64,000 nt of DNA from Labia minor (GCA_963082975.1 OY720344.1:28555172-28619171), one strand, 5' to 3'. Positions 1 through 13,579 are shown, counted from the first letter of the stretch. Program-made: numbers and translations. Notes: a model not told the origin generated them from the sequence alone.

Positions 1-1155
1 AAAACTGAAACATTTAAAAAAATTTAATTAATATAAAATACTAATTCAATATTTGTTTGATATTAAAAATAAAAACATAAATTGTGATATATTCACACAA
101 CATTTAACTTATTATTAGAGCTGTTCATTGGTAAACTCTAAAACTTTTTTACATTATTCACATTCGCCAGTCTCTCTTCTCTTTCTGACCCCTAACTAAT
201 AATTTTTATTCAAAAAATCAACTCAATTAACTATCCGATTTTAATGTAAAATGTTCTATATAACATTGTCAAAGTTTGTTTTGGTTATGTTTTTTATCAT
301 TTAATTATTTAAATTTCACAATTTAATATTAAAATTTAATTTAATAATCTAATAAGTTAATTTTAATATTAAAAAATTCAATATAAAATTCTGAATAAAA
401 TATGATCTTTTTTTTTTATTGTATTAAGAGAGAGAATGAGTATAGTTAAAGTAGACCTAATCCTTTTTTTAAGAGAACTATCAATTATAAATTAAAATTA
501 ATTGATGAATTAATTTATGAATTTAAAAATTATTCAGTAAAATCATACATAATCTTTGCATAAGTGAATTCACTTACTGACAGGTGTGTTTTGAATGATA
601 AATTCAGTGGATGTGAAAATGTTATTTTTATTACTTGCTGAGTATATTGCTGAATCGAGGAGAAAAAAAGAGAAAGATCCATATTTAGTTGCAACAGAAG
701 AGCGGTTGTCGTTCTAGTTACCGTTTGCTAACCTCAATCCCACCTTGTTCAAGTGAAAATGGAGCATCAGCTATCAGGAATGCAAATTTCTATCATCGCT
801 CCCCAAATCGATCGCCTACCCACTTCATTAAACCACAAGATTTATTAATAGGTAACAGATAATATTAACAGGTAATAGATAATTCATTCAGCATTTTTAA
901 AAGAAATATTTAATTTAATAAAGAATAAAATAAAAATTAAAAATAATAATAAATAAAATGTTTCCATAAATTTTATAGAGGGCAGAGTATAGAAATATTT
1001 TTTTTAATTTTAATTTTATTTTCTTTAAATTCAAAAAACAAACTCTTTTCAGCTCTCTTAAATTTTTTGATTAAGTGTGTTTTGATTGATAAATTCAGAA
1101 AATATGAAAAAAAATCATTTATTTTACAAGTGATTAAACTATGATTTTAATATTG

Positions 1156-1158
<3 letters not shown>
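1..1158. other. AT-rich sequence, no gene seen
   Basis: A less AT-rich island at ~680-850 holds a 29-codon frame (759-848), too short to call. TGTGTTTTGAATGATAAATT at ~586 recurs as TGTGTTTTGATTGATAAATT at ~1076, a short local repeat. Confidence 0.5.

Positions 1159-1191
<33 letters not shown>
1159..1191. repeat. (TA)n microsatellite
   Basis: About 33 nt of uninterrupted TA. Confidence 0.9.
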
Positions 1192-1194
<3 letters not shown>

Positions 1195-2609
1195 TCAAAA
1201 AATAATATTATTAAATACCAAATATAATAGGATTTTTTTGGATATTATTTTTATCACAAATATAATTGTTTCGTTAAGTATTATATTTGAAATGGTAATA
1301 AATATATGGTATGTTTATATTTTTCCCAGGATATAAATTAAATGTTCTACCTACAATAGTATATAATATGAAATTATTATAATACGTTCATATCATTTTG
1401 TATTTATATAAATAGGATGCTCTTTTACAATCTCTAAATGAGAAAAGTTCAAAGTTTTGTTTGAAAGGGATTTTGACCTCATGGCCTTCTCGAATCGGGA
1501 CCTGTTCTTTCTCTTTCAGAGTGCAAAATACGCGATTTCATAATCATCAGGTCTCTCACCTTTTGTATATTCAATATTTTCAAACAATGCAAAGTCCAAA
1601 ACACCCATCGCGCGTAGGATGCTGTTTTTTTGCTATTCCCACACAAGAAAGATTAATGAATAATCATGAAATGAAAGCACGGAGCACGGGCAATATAGAA
1701 TTAGATAAAATATGATCAAAAAAAAAAAACAAAAAAAAAAAAAAAACTTTATTCTTCAATAAGAAAAAATCGCTTAATGTTTTTAAACTCGTTGGACGTG
1801 GACGTTGATGGGACGTACTTAAGCAAAGCACGTTCTGGAAGCAAATTTTCTTAAATTGGGGTGAAAAAGAAAGAGAGCACTAATACGAGGGAAATTATCG
1901 GGGCTGACGAAAAGTGCGGTTTCAGCCTTTGCATCCTCTCGAACGATTCTTTGAAGCAGAAGAAGGAAAAGAAAGCCTCGTTCCAATAACAAGCAGGTTC
2001 ACTCCTTTAAAAAAAATGTCATGGAATCCTAAGAGAAAGAGAGAAAGAGAGAGAGAGAAAAAAAACAAAGAATCTAAGGTGTAAATCATCTGACGACAAA
2101 TGATGGAGAGCCGTCAGTGACACTGTCGCTTGGGACTTATTCGATTTTATCGGGTTGAGTAGGATGTCTTCGTGAGTGTCATGCAAATGGTGTATCGCCA
2201 GACTAGACACCCTGCAAGAAAGTCAAGACGCCAAAGCCGCCCACGCTTGCGAAAAAAATGCCGGCGGTTTCCTTCTCAATGTTTAACAAAAGACAAATGG
2301 CGTTAGAAATTAGCTGAATTATGTCCAGTGACCAGTTAGTTACTGGTTAACAAAGCGTTTTGCGCTTTTTGTTCTGCTCTATTATGCACTTATGAAGACT
2401 GATTAAAGAGGTCTTCTATCCTTTTTACTACAAGATAGATCTAAAAACACAAATGATTTATTTATTTAATCTTTCTTAAATTGCAACATTTCTATTTCAT
2501 TTAAATATAACTTTAATGAGAATTTATTTGTTTTTACATAGCTAATATAAGGTGTACATATATATATATTCAAACTTATCATTATTAATATAAGTACAAT
2601 ATAAAATTA
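1192..2609. other. No confident gene; GC-raised parts
   Basis: 1461-1715 holds an 84-codon plus frame without recognisable features. 1780-2400 is less AT-rich, with GA-rich tracts at 2033-2070 and a small palindrome ACCAGTTAGTTACTGGT near 2330. It might be a UTR or regulatory segment of a gene not visible here. Confidence 0.35.
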
Positions 2610-2795
2610 TTCCTTATGAACTATGAATGTTTAAGGTTATTATTTAAAATAAATAAAAGACAAAATATATGAAACAATTTCAAATAATTTAAAAGAACAT
2701 AAATTAAAAAAATATAGTCATAAAACATACGCCCTTAAACGTACGTATTAATGCACTGAAAGACAGAAAAGTATGGCCTGTGGATATAACATAAT
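2610..2795 (-). repeat. Interspersed repeat, inverted partner of 51765-51965
   Basis: TATGGCCTGTGGATATAACA, ACGTACGTATTAATGCACTG and CAATTTCAAATAATTTAAAA recur in reverse complement at 51.8 kb. The CAATTTCAAATAATTT part also occurs in DINE-like family 1, so this may be a related rolling-circle family. Confidence 0.55.
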
Positions 2796-2839
2796 ATATA
2801 TTTCGTAACTTGATTACAAAATATTAAAATAATTTTTAT

Positions 2840-2960
2840 ATTTTATTTTAAATTAAGAAAAACTTACAAAAATGATTTTTCCCGAGGCTGAAACCAATAC
2901 AGATAGATTTTCTTTATAAAAATTATCTATGGTGTATAGAGCGGTTTATGTCTCAAAAAT
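2840..2960 (-). mobile_element. DINE-like family 1 relic
   Basis: AAAAATGATTTTTCCCGAGG followed by CTGAAACCAATACAGAT matches the inner 3' part of family 1 as seen at 30115-30155. Both flanks are decayed. Confidence 0.45.
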
Positions 2961-3206
2961 ACAAATATATATATATATATATATACAATTTTTGCTAGTA
3001 TAATAAGATAAGATATAGAATTATTTAATATTCATTTCTTCATATTTGTTTCACATTATAATTGTATAAAATATTAATTAAATTTCTTAATAATAAAATA
3101 AATGATGAAATAATATTTTTTTTAGTATTTTTTTAGTATTAAAAGGTAAAATAAACATTCGCCTCAATGATTATAGTTGTCTATTCACCCTTCAGGTAAA
3201 TTTCTC

Positions 3207-3383
3207 TATCTGGCTCTACGGAACTCGAAAGTTCTTGATCGCAGCAACTACATTCCTCCAAGTGTCCCTATCCTGAGCCACACCCACCCATTTTCTCCCA
3301 TCTCTCTTACTCCTTTTCTAAATTGTCTGCCCACCACGTCCTTGGTTTCCAAACGGTCTCTTCCCAATGGGTCTCCCCAGACT
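3207..3383 (-). mobile_element. LINE 3'-end fragment (non-LTR RT C-terminus)
   Basis: On the minus strand this reads through GRPIGKRPFG and later VAQDRDTWR, ending near a stop beside TAGAGCCA. These are the last ~60 residues typical of a widespread arthropod LINE RT C-terminus (IGKRPLGRPRRRW..LAQDRDRWR). It is short, decayed and 5'-truncated. The same family recurs at 5.6, 22.0, 25.5 and 34.2 kb. Confidence 0.7.
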
Positions 3384-3815
3384 TTTCGACAGTCTCTCAG
3401 GTAAATTTATCACATAATTATAGAAATTTACAGTCCATCCTTCCCGGTATTTGATATTCAACAATATGATAAGCCTCGTTTTGATATCTACAGATAAGAT
3501 CATTTGTTATTCTTATTCTTGTTAAATGTTCTTTCTAAGACAAATGATCAGTTACTAGTCCTGTTATTCCTTTTATTTTTCATTAATTTAATATTTCAAT
3601 ACAAGTAGGGCTTTAGAGGTTTAAATTTCCCATTATATTCCTCCTGTCTTTTTAATTAATTTTGCCCATCTTAGATTATGTTGTTCAACAGTCTACCTTT
3701 TAATAGAAAGATGACCTTATAGTTTGTTTGAAAGTCTGATTGCCTACAAATGGCGCCAGCGATTCTTTTCTAATGCATTCTTTACTTTTTATTCTTAATA
3801 TAATATAAAAAAAAT

Positions 3816-4530
3816 GAGTTGTGGCCAGGCTAAGAACCGACCGACGATTTGAAATAAATTAATTCCAAATAACATTATATATGTAAAATATTTATATTTA
3901 CCTCTACCTACTTATATCACCCTCTAGCGGACATCTAATTACTCATTTATTATTTATCTATTTATATGTGTTATCGACATCTAATTTACTCATTTTATTA
4001 TTTATCCATTTATATGTATTTTATTTATTTATAACTTGTAAAATAATTTAAAAGAAATAAACTTGAAAATTAATTATTCCTTTTTGGATATAATAAATTC
4101 TGTTGTTATTATTTTACATATATATTTAAAACTTGAATTAAAATGACTAAATTATATTATCTTGGTTCTTATTTTTAGTTTAATTACTCAATTATTAATT
4201 ACTACTATATTTTAGGTTGAAAATTTCCGACAATGAATATAAAATTAATACTGTGTAAATTACCACTTCCGGTTTCCAAAATCCATCAAAATTTAAAGAA
4301 TTCATGGTACTGATGCATTAAGAAAATATACCAAATTTTATCAAAATTCGATGATCCTTTCAAACTGTACACGTCTATTCGGACACAAAACGGACGAACG
4401 GTCAGACATCATGCTAAAAATACATTTTTCTGTTAAGAAAAAATGATTCGTGAAGATATATAAAAAACTTTACATGTGTGAAATTTGGTGTGAAAACAAT
4501 ACCTTCCCTTTCTATCGTCGGTCGGTAAAA
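3816..4530 (-). mobile_element. DINE-1/Helentron-like family 1 element
   Basis: In reverse complement it starts TTTTACCGACCGACGATAG and ends with the CCGACCGACG.. sub-terminal inverted repeat plus GTGGCCA near AACTC. The middle has the GTTTGAAAGG..ATCGAATTTTGAT block and a degraded CCGT microsatellite. It is more diverged than the other copies. Confidence 0.7.
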
Positions 4531-5441
4531 GCTATAAATGCTTAACACAATTATTTCAATTTATATAGATATTTTGTCCAATTTTATAAAAATATTATTG
4601 ATATTAATATAATTTAATTAATTTAATTAATCCTTATTAAATAAACATTATAATTTTCTGGAATAATTAATAATTCATTTCGAAATCCTTGAATATTCAA
4701 ACTCCAACTTTAAGACAATTACCAAATAGAAATTCTAAAGTGGTGCTCGATATTATATTCCATTGTACATACAATTTGTTTTGATCTTAATGACTACAAT
4801 AGAATATCATTTTCAATTCTTATGAAATTACAAAATCTCAGTTTACGATCCTGTAATTTGACTAGGCTTAAAATTTCCAATGAGGTTCTCTTGATAACAA
4901 AAACGTAGACTCAAACCATTCAATAAACAGAGCTTTGATCCCAAAATCTTAGAACTCTCACATAGGTGCGAGTGTCTGGCTTTTTTTTATGGTTTAATTA
5001 AATATTGAAAAAAAACGGAAAGGAAATTTTTCTTTTCTTTGAATTCTGCATTTTATATGTTCTAATTTTTTCTAATTCTATTTTTTATTTTTTCTATTAT
5101 ATTAAATGTATTAATATAATAAAAATAATAATTAAACATTAATTTTAAATTATTCAAAATTTTAAAATGTCTCAGTTAGAAAATTTGAAATTAAATTCTA
5201 ATTGACTGTTTTAGATAATTAATATGCATCGAGAGATATTACATGTGTATTTGAAAAACTTTCGCGCATTATAGCATTCCAACTCGTCAATTATTTATTA
5301 TCTGTCTTACTCGATTAGAATAAATAAATTGAAAGCAAATCAAAGCAATAATCAACTTCATTAGAATTGACTGCCACATTTTGATCAGCTGCACAAATCG
5401 TTAATCTACTTACAGAATACATTACAAAAAAGTTTTAAATG

Positions 5442-5444
<3 letters not shown>

Positions 5445-5498
<54 letters not shown>
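5445..5498. repeat. (TA)n microsatellite, 54 nt
   Basis: Uninterrupted TA tract about 100 bp upstream of the LINE fragment at 5598. Confidence 0.95.
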
Positions 5499-5499
<1 letters not shown>

Positions 5500-5597
5500 C
5501 TTGTCACGAAAGATTATATGCATAATAATATTCGAGAAGAATTTAAATCGAGGATACGATCGCGTTAAACCTGTTATCTTGCAGTAAAAGGGCTAAT

Positions 5598-5998
5598 ATT
5601 ATTATCAAAGGGAATCAAAATTAAAATATTTAAAACAATTATTTTGCTGGTTGTATTATATGGATGTGAGGTGTGAGGAGGAGTCGAAAGTAGATTTAGA
5701 GTAATTGAAAATAGGATTCTTCGTAGCATTTAAGTGGCAAAGAAAGATGAGGTCACCTGGGAATGGCGGAGACTACATAACGAGGAATTGCATAACCTCT
5801 ATGCATCTCCAGACATAGTTAGGGTTGCGATATATTGGTGGGGAGACCGATTGGGAAACGTCCGCTTGGAAGACGTGGGTAGACAATGTAGGAAGGGAGA
5901 TGGGAGAGGATAGGAGTTGGATGGTTGTGCCCCAGAATAGACATGTGGTTGGTGCGGCCAAGAACTTTCGAGTTCTGTAGAGCCACAGGGATAAATTG
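5598..5998 (+). mobile_element. LINE 3'-end fragment (non-LTR RT C-terminus), frameshifted
   Basis: It starts at the same family position as the 34.2-kb copy (ATTATCAAAGGG), reads VVLYGCE, the RDEVTGEWR-like and LHNEELHN-like segments in shifting frames, then GRPIGKRPLG, and ends at TTCTGTAGAGCCACA. An internal deletion is visible relative to the 34-kb copy after the SPDIVR-like segment. It is not translatable. Confidence 0.75.
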
Positions 5999-5999
5999 A

Positions 6000-7153
6000 T
6001 AGACATGTATAAGAATTCTTTACCTAGTTGCCTGTTTATTCCAAGAATGTTAGCGTTCTTTCTCAAGTTTCTCAATTATAATTTTTAATCTGGAAAATAT
6101 AATGTTCATTTTAGTTTATATATTGTCAATGTCAGGGTGTGTTAAGTTTCAAGAAACTTTATTCCCAAAGTTTCCAATTAATTTATTAACCTTCAAAGTT
6201 TATTCAATTTCTATAATTAGGAATTTGTAATCTCTATTATTTTAAACGTCCCATTTATCATTTATTATCATTAAAGAAATTAAATGTTTAATATTGTAAT
6301 TTATTACTTATTCTCATTTATATTAAATATTTTTTTATTTTTTTTATATTTGTTCAGTTGATAAATATTATATATTCTTTGATGCTTTACATTTTCATTC
6401 ACACTTTATTCTATGGTCCATGATTCTTTTAATGAGTAACCAGCGAGCTTAGTTATGATTTGATTGCTGGACGTGGCAAGCTATTTATTGCATTCATTCT
6501 TTTCAATAGATTTAAATAGGAAAAAATTAAATTACGAGAATTAAATTTTCCTGTTGGTAAATTTAAATTTACCATACTCTGTGTCTCAACCCTTTATTAA
6601 TATTTATCAACATATACTATTATTGTATTATAGTAATAAAAAATTTAATAATAATTAAAACTGAAATCAAGCTAGACTATATTTAAAAACTTAATTAGTT
6701 ACTTAGCAGTATTTGCCTCATGAATTTATATTAATTATACTTATTAAAATTTATTATATATAATATTAATTTGCAAGACAAGTATATTTTGAAAACAGAC
6801 ATAAACTTTCACCGATCATTTCTATTAGTAAGTAAATCCAATACAAACTACGATATAATTAGATATTAATTATTTTTCATTAGGAAAATATTATATATTC
6901 ACTAATAAAAAATAAAAAATAGAAATTAGACATCATTAAATCAAACAACATTCAATATTTCTGTACATCAATTATTATGACTCACAAGTTTAAATTAAAT
7001 CGTATTTAAATTAAAAAAAATAAATATTTCAATTTATTTAAATTTTGTATGGTTTTGGGTAGACCTAATAAATTAAAAAAATTAATTTTAGTTTGATAAA
7101 ACAAATTAATTTAAACCTATTACAAAAAAACTTTCAACCAAATAATACGTATT
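6000..7153. other. AT-rich sequence, nothing recognised
   Basis: No open frame, repeat pair or RNA gene that I can support. Confidence 0.5.
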
Positions 7154-7224
7154 ACTTTGGGGGTACAGAAGACTGAGCCCACATTTCAAGCGCGAAGAGC
7201 GCCAAAGGCGGACTGATCGCTTAG
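7154..7224 (+). mobile_element. Helitron 3'-end relic
   Basis: It lines up with 37121-37190: CTTTGGGGGTACAG, GAGCCC, AGAGCGCCAAAGGCGG, ending CTTAG|T in place of CTAG|T. The hairpin has lost pairing through substitutions. The 5' part is not recognisable. Confidence 0.6.
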
Positions 7225-7603
7225 TAATATAATATTATATAAGTAATTCATTTTAACCATCATTATTTTTCTTTAAGTAATAATATTTGATTATGAAATA
7301 AAGATCTATTCATATTATTTATTCGAAAATTACATTTTTATTTTCATTTACCTTTATTTAAAAGATTATTAATCAATATATATGCTGAAATTAGTTATTT
7401 TATTTTTTTATTTATCTTCTTATAAATCTTTAAGGTAGAAAGTATCTTAAAATCCCTTTTATCATTCATTCAATGATATTCGATTCTTATTGATGATGAT
7501 GAAATAAAAATGAATCAGATCTGTTAAAATTGAATCGAAATTTTAAAAGTTGTTTTTGAAAAATCCTAGGAAATGAATGACCAGTTCGCGAAATTCATAA
7601 AGC

Positions 7604-8014
7604 CAGTGGCGGATTAAGTTGATTGGGGGCCCCGGTCGGTAAAATTGAAATGGGCCCTCTGTTATTTACAATTATAATTGAAAGACAAATTTTGTTTATA
7701 TTATAATTTAGGCTGATTTATACTTACATATATAGTACTTAAGTAAAAAAAACATAATTTTTACTGTGGTCGCCGAGACCCAAAATTGATTATTTTTTCT
7801 TAGTCGGGGTTCAAACACGACCGAATAAAGATCTGTTGTTCAATAAAGATCTGTATCAAGAATAACTTGTTTTATTTAAACTCCGATTATCCATAAACTC
7901 AACAGTTTTTTAATTTTTTTTAAGGAAATATTTTTATTTAGGTTTCGGTGGGTCTCCCTCGGGCTGGTGGGCCCCGGGCGGCCGCCCGGTCCGCCCGGCG
8001 TTTATCCGCCTCTG
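7604..8014. mobile_element. hAT-type non-autonomous element, 411 bp
   Basis: Terminal repeats CAGTGGCGGATTAA and CAGAGGCGGATAAA (reverse complement of the right end) are flanked by a perfect 8-bp duplication CATAAAGC at 7596-7603 and 8015-8022. No transposase. The right part is GC-rich and includes the 16-bp palindrome CCGGGCGGCCGCCCGG at 7974-7989. Confidence 0.88.
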
Positions 8015-8555
8015 CATAAAGCAATAAATAAATAACATTTTATATTTATCTAAAGCTTTGATACTCAACTTAATAAATAACTTTGTAATTTAAATAAATG
8101 ATATTCAGATATTACGACAAAGATGTTAATTAACGAGATAATCATTTTCTCATCAGTTGAAAACAAAAGCTAGATTCGAAAAATAATTCATCTTTTAGTA
8201 AATAATTTCTTCTACTCATGTCAATTTAACCTTTTTAATAATTACTTAATTACATTATTCTAATTTTATTAAATGATAATTAATCTTTCATTTATTAAAA
8301 TAAATACATCATAATTGAGTTTATTTAGCTTTATATATTTGTTTTGATCAGTGTTTGAAATACATTTTAAACATGTTAAATTTAATTATAATTAAATTTT
8401 TATATAAACAATTTATTATTATTATTTATTTATGATTATGGAAAAGGTAAAACCAAAAAAAAAAAAAAAATGATAAAGCTATAATAAATATTTTTTGTAT
8501 TTACCAGTGTATTATTTTAATTGATTATATTATAATATATATATATATATATATA

Positions 8556-8850
8556 TGGTTCATGAGGATAGGATTCAGGAGAATAGATTCTAAATAAATG
8601 GATAAAAATTCCTTGTATATTTAGGAGCGGAAAAATGATGAGATTACAGGGGAATGCGAAGATTGCATAACGAGAAAGGATATTTCTTCACCAAGCATCC
8701 CTAAACAAATAATCATAAAATAGTAAAGGTTGCTGTGGGACACGTACTTCAAATGGGCGAGGGAGATTGGCGAGAAGCCCTTTCGTTTATAAGGAACTCA
8801 ACTGATGAGAAGAGCAAAAAGGCGGTGGACAGACGATATATAAAGTTAGA
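8556..8850 (+). mobile_element. Decayed LINE RT C-terminal fragment, second subfamily
   Basis: Frames shift, but NDEITGECEDCITR resembles the RDEVTGEWRRLHNEEL segment and VGHVLQMGEGDWREAL resembles the WAGHVARMGE segment of the LINE RT tail, in the expected order, followed by RRYI. It diverges enough from the 5.6/34-kb family to be a separate subfamily. Confidence 0.55.
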
Positions 8851-11030
8851 TGTGAGCTCAAGATAAAACTTTCGTTCAGCAACGTATCTAACGTAAATAT
8901 CTTTTCTTGAACCAATCTTATTGTTAATCGATTATCTTTTACGTTGAGTTAAAATTAAGAATTGGATTAGATTTATTTATTTTTTTTATTTAAAATTGAA
9001 TAGCAAAAGTGAATTAATTTTTAAACACAGTGTTCACAATAAATTTGGTAAAGTCATTGAGCATAAATATTATACAATCACATTTTCCACTTTGAAGAAT
9101 ATACAAAATAATATCATTTAAATCGTAAATTATGATAAACTAGCCGTTCCCAGCCAGCATCATCAATAGAAAATTATTAACTTTATTCAAATCGTCATAA
9201 TAATTTTTTTATTTTTTTTTCAATATTTAATAATAACAAAATTTTAAAAAAAATGAAGTTAGTTTCAAATTAATAATTTTGATAATTTGTAACTAACTTC
9301 ATAATGTTACAGACATCACATAGATACGACGGAAATTATATATATATATATATATATTGATTATGATATCACATTTAGTCTTTTCAATTTCTTTTCAGGA
9401 TTTTCTATTATATTTCCTATTAATAAAGTTAAAAATATAAATCATTCATTAAACTTCTAAATAAGTATCATTAAACTATTAATTTCTTAATTAAAATAAG
9501 ACAATTATTTTTGTTTTATAGCATTAATGTACTTATATAAATATGTACAATATAATTCTTCGTAACAAGCACACTTATAAAATTGAAGCAACAAATGATA
9601 GAAGTATGAATTTATTCTTAAACTTTTTAGAAAAGCAATGAAAGAATAACGTGAAATGTATTTTAACATATTATGTTATATATTGTATAACATATAAAAA
9701 TGGATTTGCAATTTAATAATAAATATATATATATATATATTTAACAAAGCTTTTTATATTAGGAATTCTTGTGAAAATTGTCCAATAGGTTATTAAATTT
9801 CATTCAACAAGTGTCATATTCAAAACAAGTCAATTTCATTTGCACATTTCATCAAAAGCGAACATTAAAACATGTTCAAATAGAAAGTCGTTCAAGGGAG
9901 GATGAGAGGATGAATAAAATTCATATAAATGACAAATCGTTTACACCATAAAAAAAATAATAATAATTCATATTTTTTGATCTTAGCGCTGAATGCATAT
10001 TTTAAGTCTCTTCATTCTAATAAAACATTAAATATTGATTTCCTAATTAATTTATTCTTTTTTTATATAGGTGACATTTTTATTTAAATAAAAAAATATA
10101 TATTAATAATAATAATAATAAATTTCATAATCAATATTATTCTGTATTTATTTATAATAAAATCTTATGATTATCGAAATCATTTATATATTTCAGGTTT
10201 TTTTTAATCGATTAAACGTAGAATTGAAGAAGGTCTTAAATATTCATTATAATATTTAGTCATAAAAATTAATAAAATGAAAACAAGAAAAATTTAGTTA
10301 ATTAATCAAATCTATTTTAATTTTAAAGGTGTATGAAGTGGTAAATACATCCTCTAAAAAATACACCCAAAAATAAAATAAAATATAATAATATTTAAAT
10401 AAGTGATTAAATCAATCTTTTTTTAATTAGATATCATTTTTATTTTTGACATTTCAATATTGTTTTTTATTTAAATATAAATTATATTACTTAGATAATA
10501 AAATAAAATTCTACTTAATTTTTTAATGTTTTGAGGGAAAACGTTGAGGAGAAAAATGATAAATATATAATTGCTTTGTCGCGTATATTTTTCAGTTTAT
10601 GAACATCTAAAGAAATTTTTATTAATACAAGACATGTGTATCTCACAACGCCATCAAACGAATGTATTTTAGTTAATCCTTAATACGATTAAATGCTTTC
10701 AACATGTCAAGTTGGCGCATTGACATTATTTAAATATGTCTCATTAATTTAATATCAAATTATGCGATAAATTCCAGCTTAACTGCAAATCTAGCCCTCA
10801 AATAATTATTAAATTTATAATCCTAATGACAATATATATATATATATATTTGTTATTTTATTTTAATTCTAATTAATTAATTTGATTTGCCTCATTGCTT
10901 TATGATGATTATATACCGGAGGACGAGAGGGTATAATTTATAATTAATATTTTAACAAAACAGCCCCAAAATAATAAATTTATTGAAATTATAAATAAAC
11001 AAAAAAAACAGCTTTAAATTATATAAAATT
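8851..11030. other. AT-rich sequence, short TA tracts only
   Basis: Apart from the hairpin at 9255 and short TA runs (near 9341, 9725, 10832), no feature is supported. Confidence 0.5.
9255..9300. repeat. 18-bp-stem hairpin
   Basis: GAAGTTAGTTTCAAATTA (9255-9272) pairs with TAATTTGTAACTAACTTC (9283-9300), 17 of 18 positions, with a 10-nt loop; two more outer pairs are possible. Could be a tiny MITE. Confidence 0.6.
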
Positions 11031-11032
11031 TA

Positions 11033-11545
11033 CGAGGGCAGGTCAATAAGTCCATGATTTTTTGAATGAAACACAGATTTTTGGATAAAAAATTATTTTA
11101 TTTTAGTCTCCTTTTTTTTGAGCTCTATACAATTCTCTCCAATTTTTTTATTCCTTCCAAAAAATACAATTTGCTGAGGACATCAAAATAGGTTTTTGTT
11201 TGTGAGATTATTTCATCGTTGGAGTCAAGTCTCTTTCCGCCGAGTCATTTCTTCAAGTTTTGCAACAAGACATAGTCACTCGTGGCTAAATACGGGGAAT
11301 AGGGCGGATCAGGGAGCAATTTGTATCCCAATTCATGGATTTTCACGAAAATTCACTTTTTTCATTTTCTTCTCAAATCACGAGGTAGCCTCCTATTAAT
11401 GGATGTCAAACAAAAACTAAAAGTCCCAGATGGTTCAAATTACGACAGGAGTCAGCTGGTTGTTGCCTGTTGACAGGAGCAATATTGCCATTTCATTTAA
11501 GATACAGGAAAATCAAAAAGTCACGGACTTATTGACCTTCCCTTC
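11033..11545 (-). mobile_element. Deleted mariner-like element, copy 1
   Basis: TIRs GAGGGCAGGTCAATAAGTCC and, at the other end, GACTTATTGACCTTCCC, flanked by TA. Minus-strand coding pieces: a short start resembling KSEFS, then ELGYKLLPDPPYSP, LGGKRLDSNDEIISQ and YFLEGIKKLE, the last third of a mariner transposase. The catalytic core is deleted. Frames are broken. Confidence 0.75.
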
Positions 11546-11639
11546 TACTTTTAAAAAATGTTCTTCTCTATTATGTCTTATTATAACATCGCCACTTGTA
11601 AGGGAAGGCTCTGTTCATACAAATAAATAAGTAACTAAT

Positions 11640-12970
11640 CATTATTATATATCTATTAATGTGGCATATACCTATAACCCTCACATTTCTAAGCCAACTC
11701 CATCTAATATTTGATTTTTCCCAATTCTCCTATCAGATCTCTTTAATACTAAATAATTCATGACACATTCACGTTTAATTGTAATTTTCTTAATATATTT
11801 TTACTAGAATATAAATATATATAATATATTAAAAGAGAAGAATAATTTTAAAATAAATAAAGTTTTAGTCAAAAGAGAAGGATTTCACATTTAAATGAAT
11901 AAAGTTACACATTTTATTTAAAAAAAATTCATATATGGAGAGTTAAAATATTCCTAACTCTCAATCAATAATAGTGATTACTTTTCCATTATTCTGATAT
12001 TCGATCCCGTTATTAAGTGACCAACTAACATAACATCTAATGACAATTAATATTAGCGTTAACTACTTGGACCAACGCCTCTGCAAATCAAATCTACACA
12101 GGAACTTCATACACTTTGTATAATAAACCACCCAGCACGAAGGGATTACCAACCACCAAGGATCTGATTACATCCGATCTATATTCATTTTCATCTCATT
12201 TTCATTGACCGATTATATTTCAAAGGCCAATGATTTTTGCATTGCTTGGGTGAAAAGGATGGACACGCGAATTCTTGCATTGGATAGAGAACGTTACAAT
12301 TTTATATAGGAACAAGTGCAATTTATCTCAATCATAAAAAAAAGAAAGATAAATAAAGAAAAGAGGTGCCAATAAAGTTGTAGAAGATCACTGTTGTATA
12401 GCAACACATGAAAGAAAAATGGTCAATCAGTTAAGTCAAATAAAGTTTGAGAAAAACGGTTCATTCCGTTTAAATAAAAATCAAAGATAGAGACGAAGAT
12501 CTTCTTAAAATATAATTAATATATTAATCATTAACAATTACATAAATTATATACTAAATAAATGTTATAAAATATTGAAAAAGTATGAATAGACGAGTTT
12601 TTAGTTTCGTGAATGTAACTGTCATTATTAGTATATAACTTGTGTCTACTAAAAAAATCCCCATCCAACTAATAAAATAACGGTTTTTTTCTAAATATCA
12701 CTTTATTATTATTGTAGATATTTTTCATTCAGTAATTTCAACGGTTCTCTAACATTTCTATTCTATTTTTTTCAGTTTTTATGTTGATATGTTCCTACAT
12801 AACATAATTCTTTCTATTCATTATTTACTATTTCTTATAATATTTTAAAAAAAATTATTTTATATATATATATACTTTTTAGATTTTACTTATTTGACAT
12901 TTAATTAAAGCCAGTGGGATATATGTGGAAACCCCATATGATATTTACATTAGTTTAACAATTATATATT
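11640..12970. other. AT-rich sequence, nothing recognised
   Basis: A slightly GC-raised part at 12000-12300 has no usable open frame. Confidence 0.45.
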
Positions 12971-12975
12971 TTGAT

Positions 12976-13574
12976 TTTTACTATCTCGTAAGAGATAGTA
13001 ATGCGATCATGAAAATTTTCGATGTTGAGATTTTGATGTTTTTATACGTTTTGAAGGTTCCTGAATCATTTTCACTAAGGTTGAGAAAAATGTGTGTGTG
13101 TGTGTGTGTATGTAACCAAGATTACGCAAAAACGGTTTGAGCTAGAATGATGAAATTTGGTACATGAGCATTATTCAAAATTCGTAGTTTTCTATCAACT
13201 TTTGAGAAATGTAGCTCAACCGGAAGAGGGTCATTACTTACAACGTTTTGATTTTTTTTCCTCTAAAGTGACCGTAAAAATAAAGCTATATGTTTGATAA
13301 TTTTTCACATGATTAATAATTGTATAAAACTGCTATATATAGAATTTCAGTTTGATTGATTAGCTGAAATTACCAGAATTAATTTTTTAACACTGCAAAT
13401 CTCACGCGACAACACGTGTAGTGGTGCCATCAACAAAAAGCCAAACATGCGCTGGTTTAATATTTATTATTTATAATTTATAATTAATTAAATTTAATTT
13501 AAATATAATATATTATGTTATTTAATCCAATTCAATTTTGCGAGATAGTCGAGTGGAGACACTCCAGCTAATTT
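12976..13574 (+). mobile_element. DINE-like family 2 element, full length
   Basis: It begins TTTTTACTATCTCGTAAGAG (a hairpin in itself) and has (TG)n at 13090-13109, the AACGGTTTGAGCTAGAATGA block, and CGAGATAGT near the 3' end as the sub-terminal inverted repeat. A 3' hairpin GAGTG/CACTC precedes CCAGCTAATTT. There is no coding capacity; the open frame at 12925-13140 is accidental. Confidence 0.78.
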
Positions 13575-13579
13575 TAAAT

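Noticed and set aside
759-848. 29-codon ORF (MEHQLSGMQIS..)
   Set aside because: Too short, with no splice sites or similarity to support it.
5445-5498. Long TA tract as a possible replication origin or chromatin element
   Set aside because: Many such tracts occur across the window; nothing else marks this one out.
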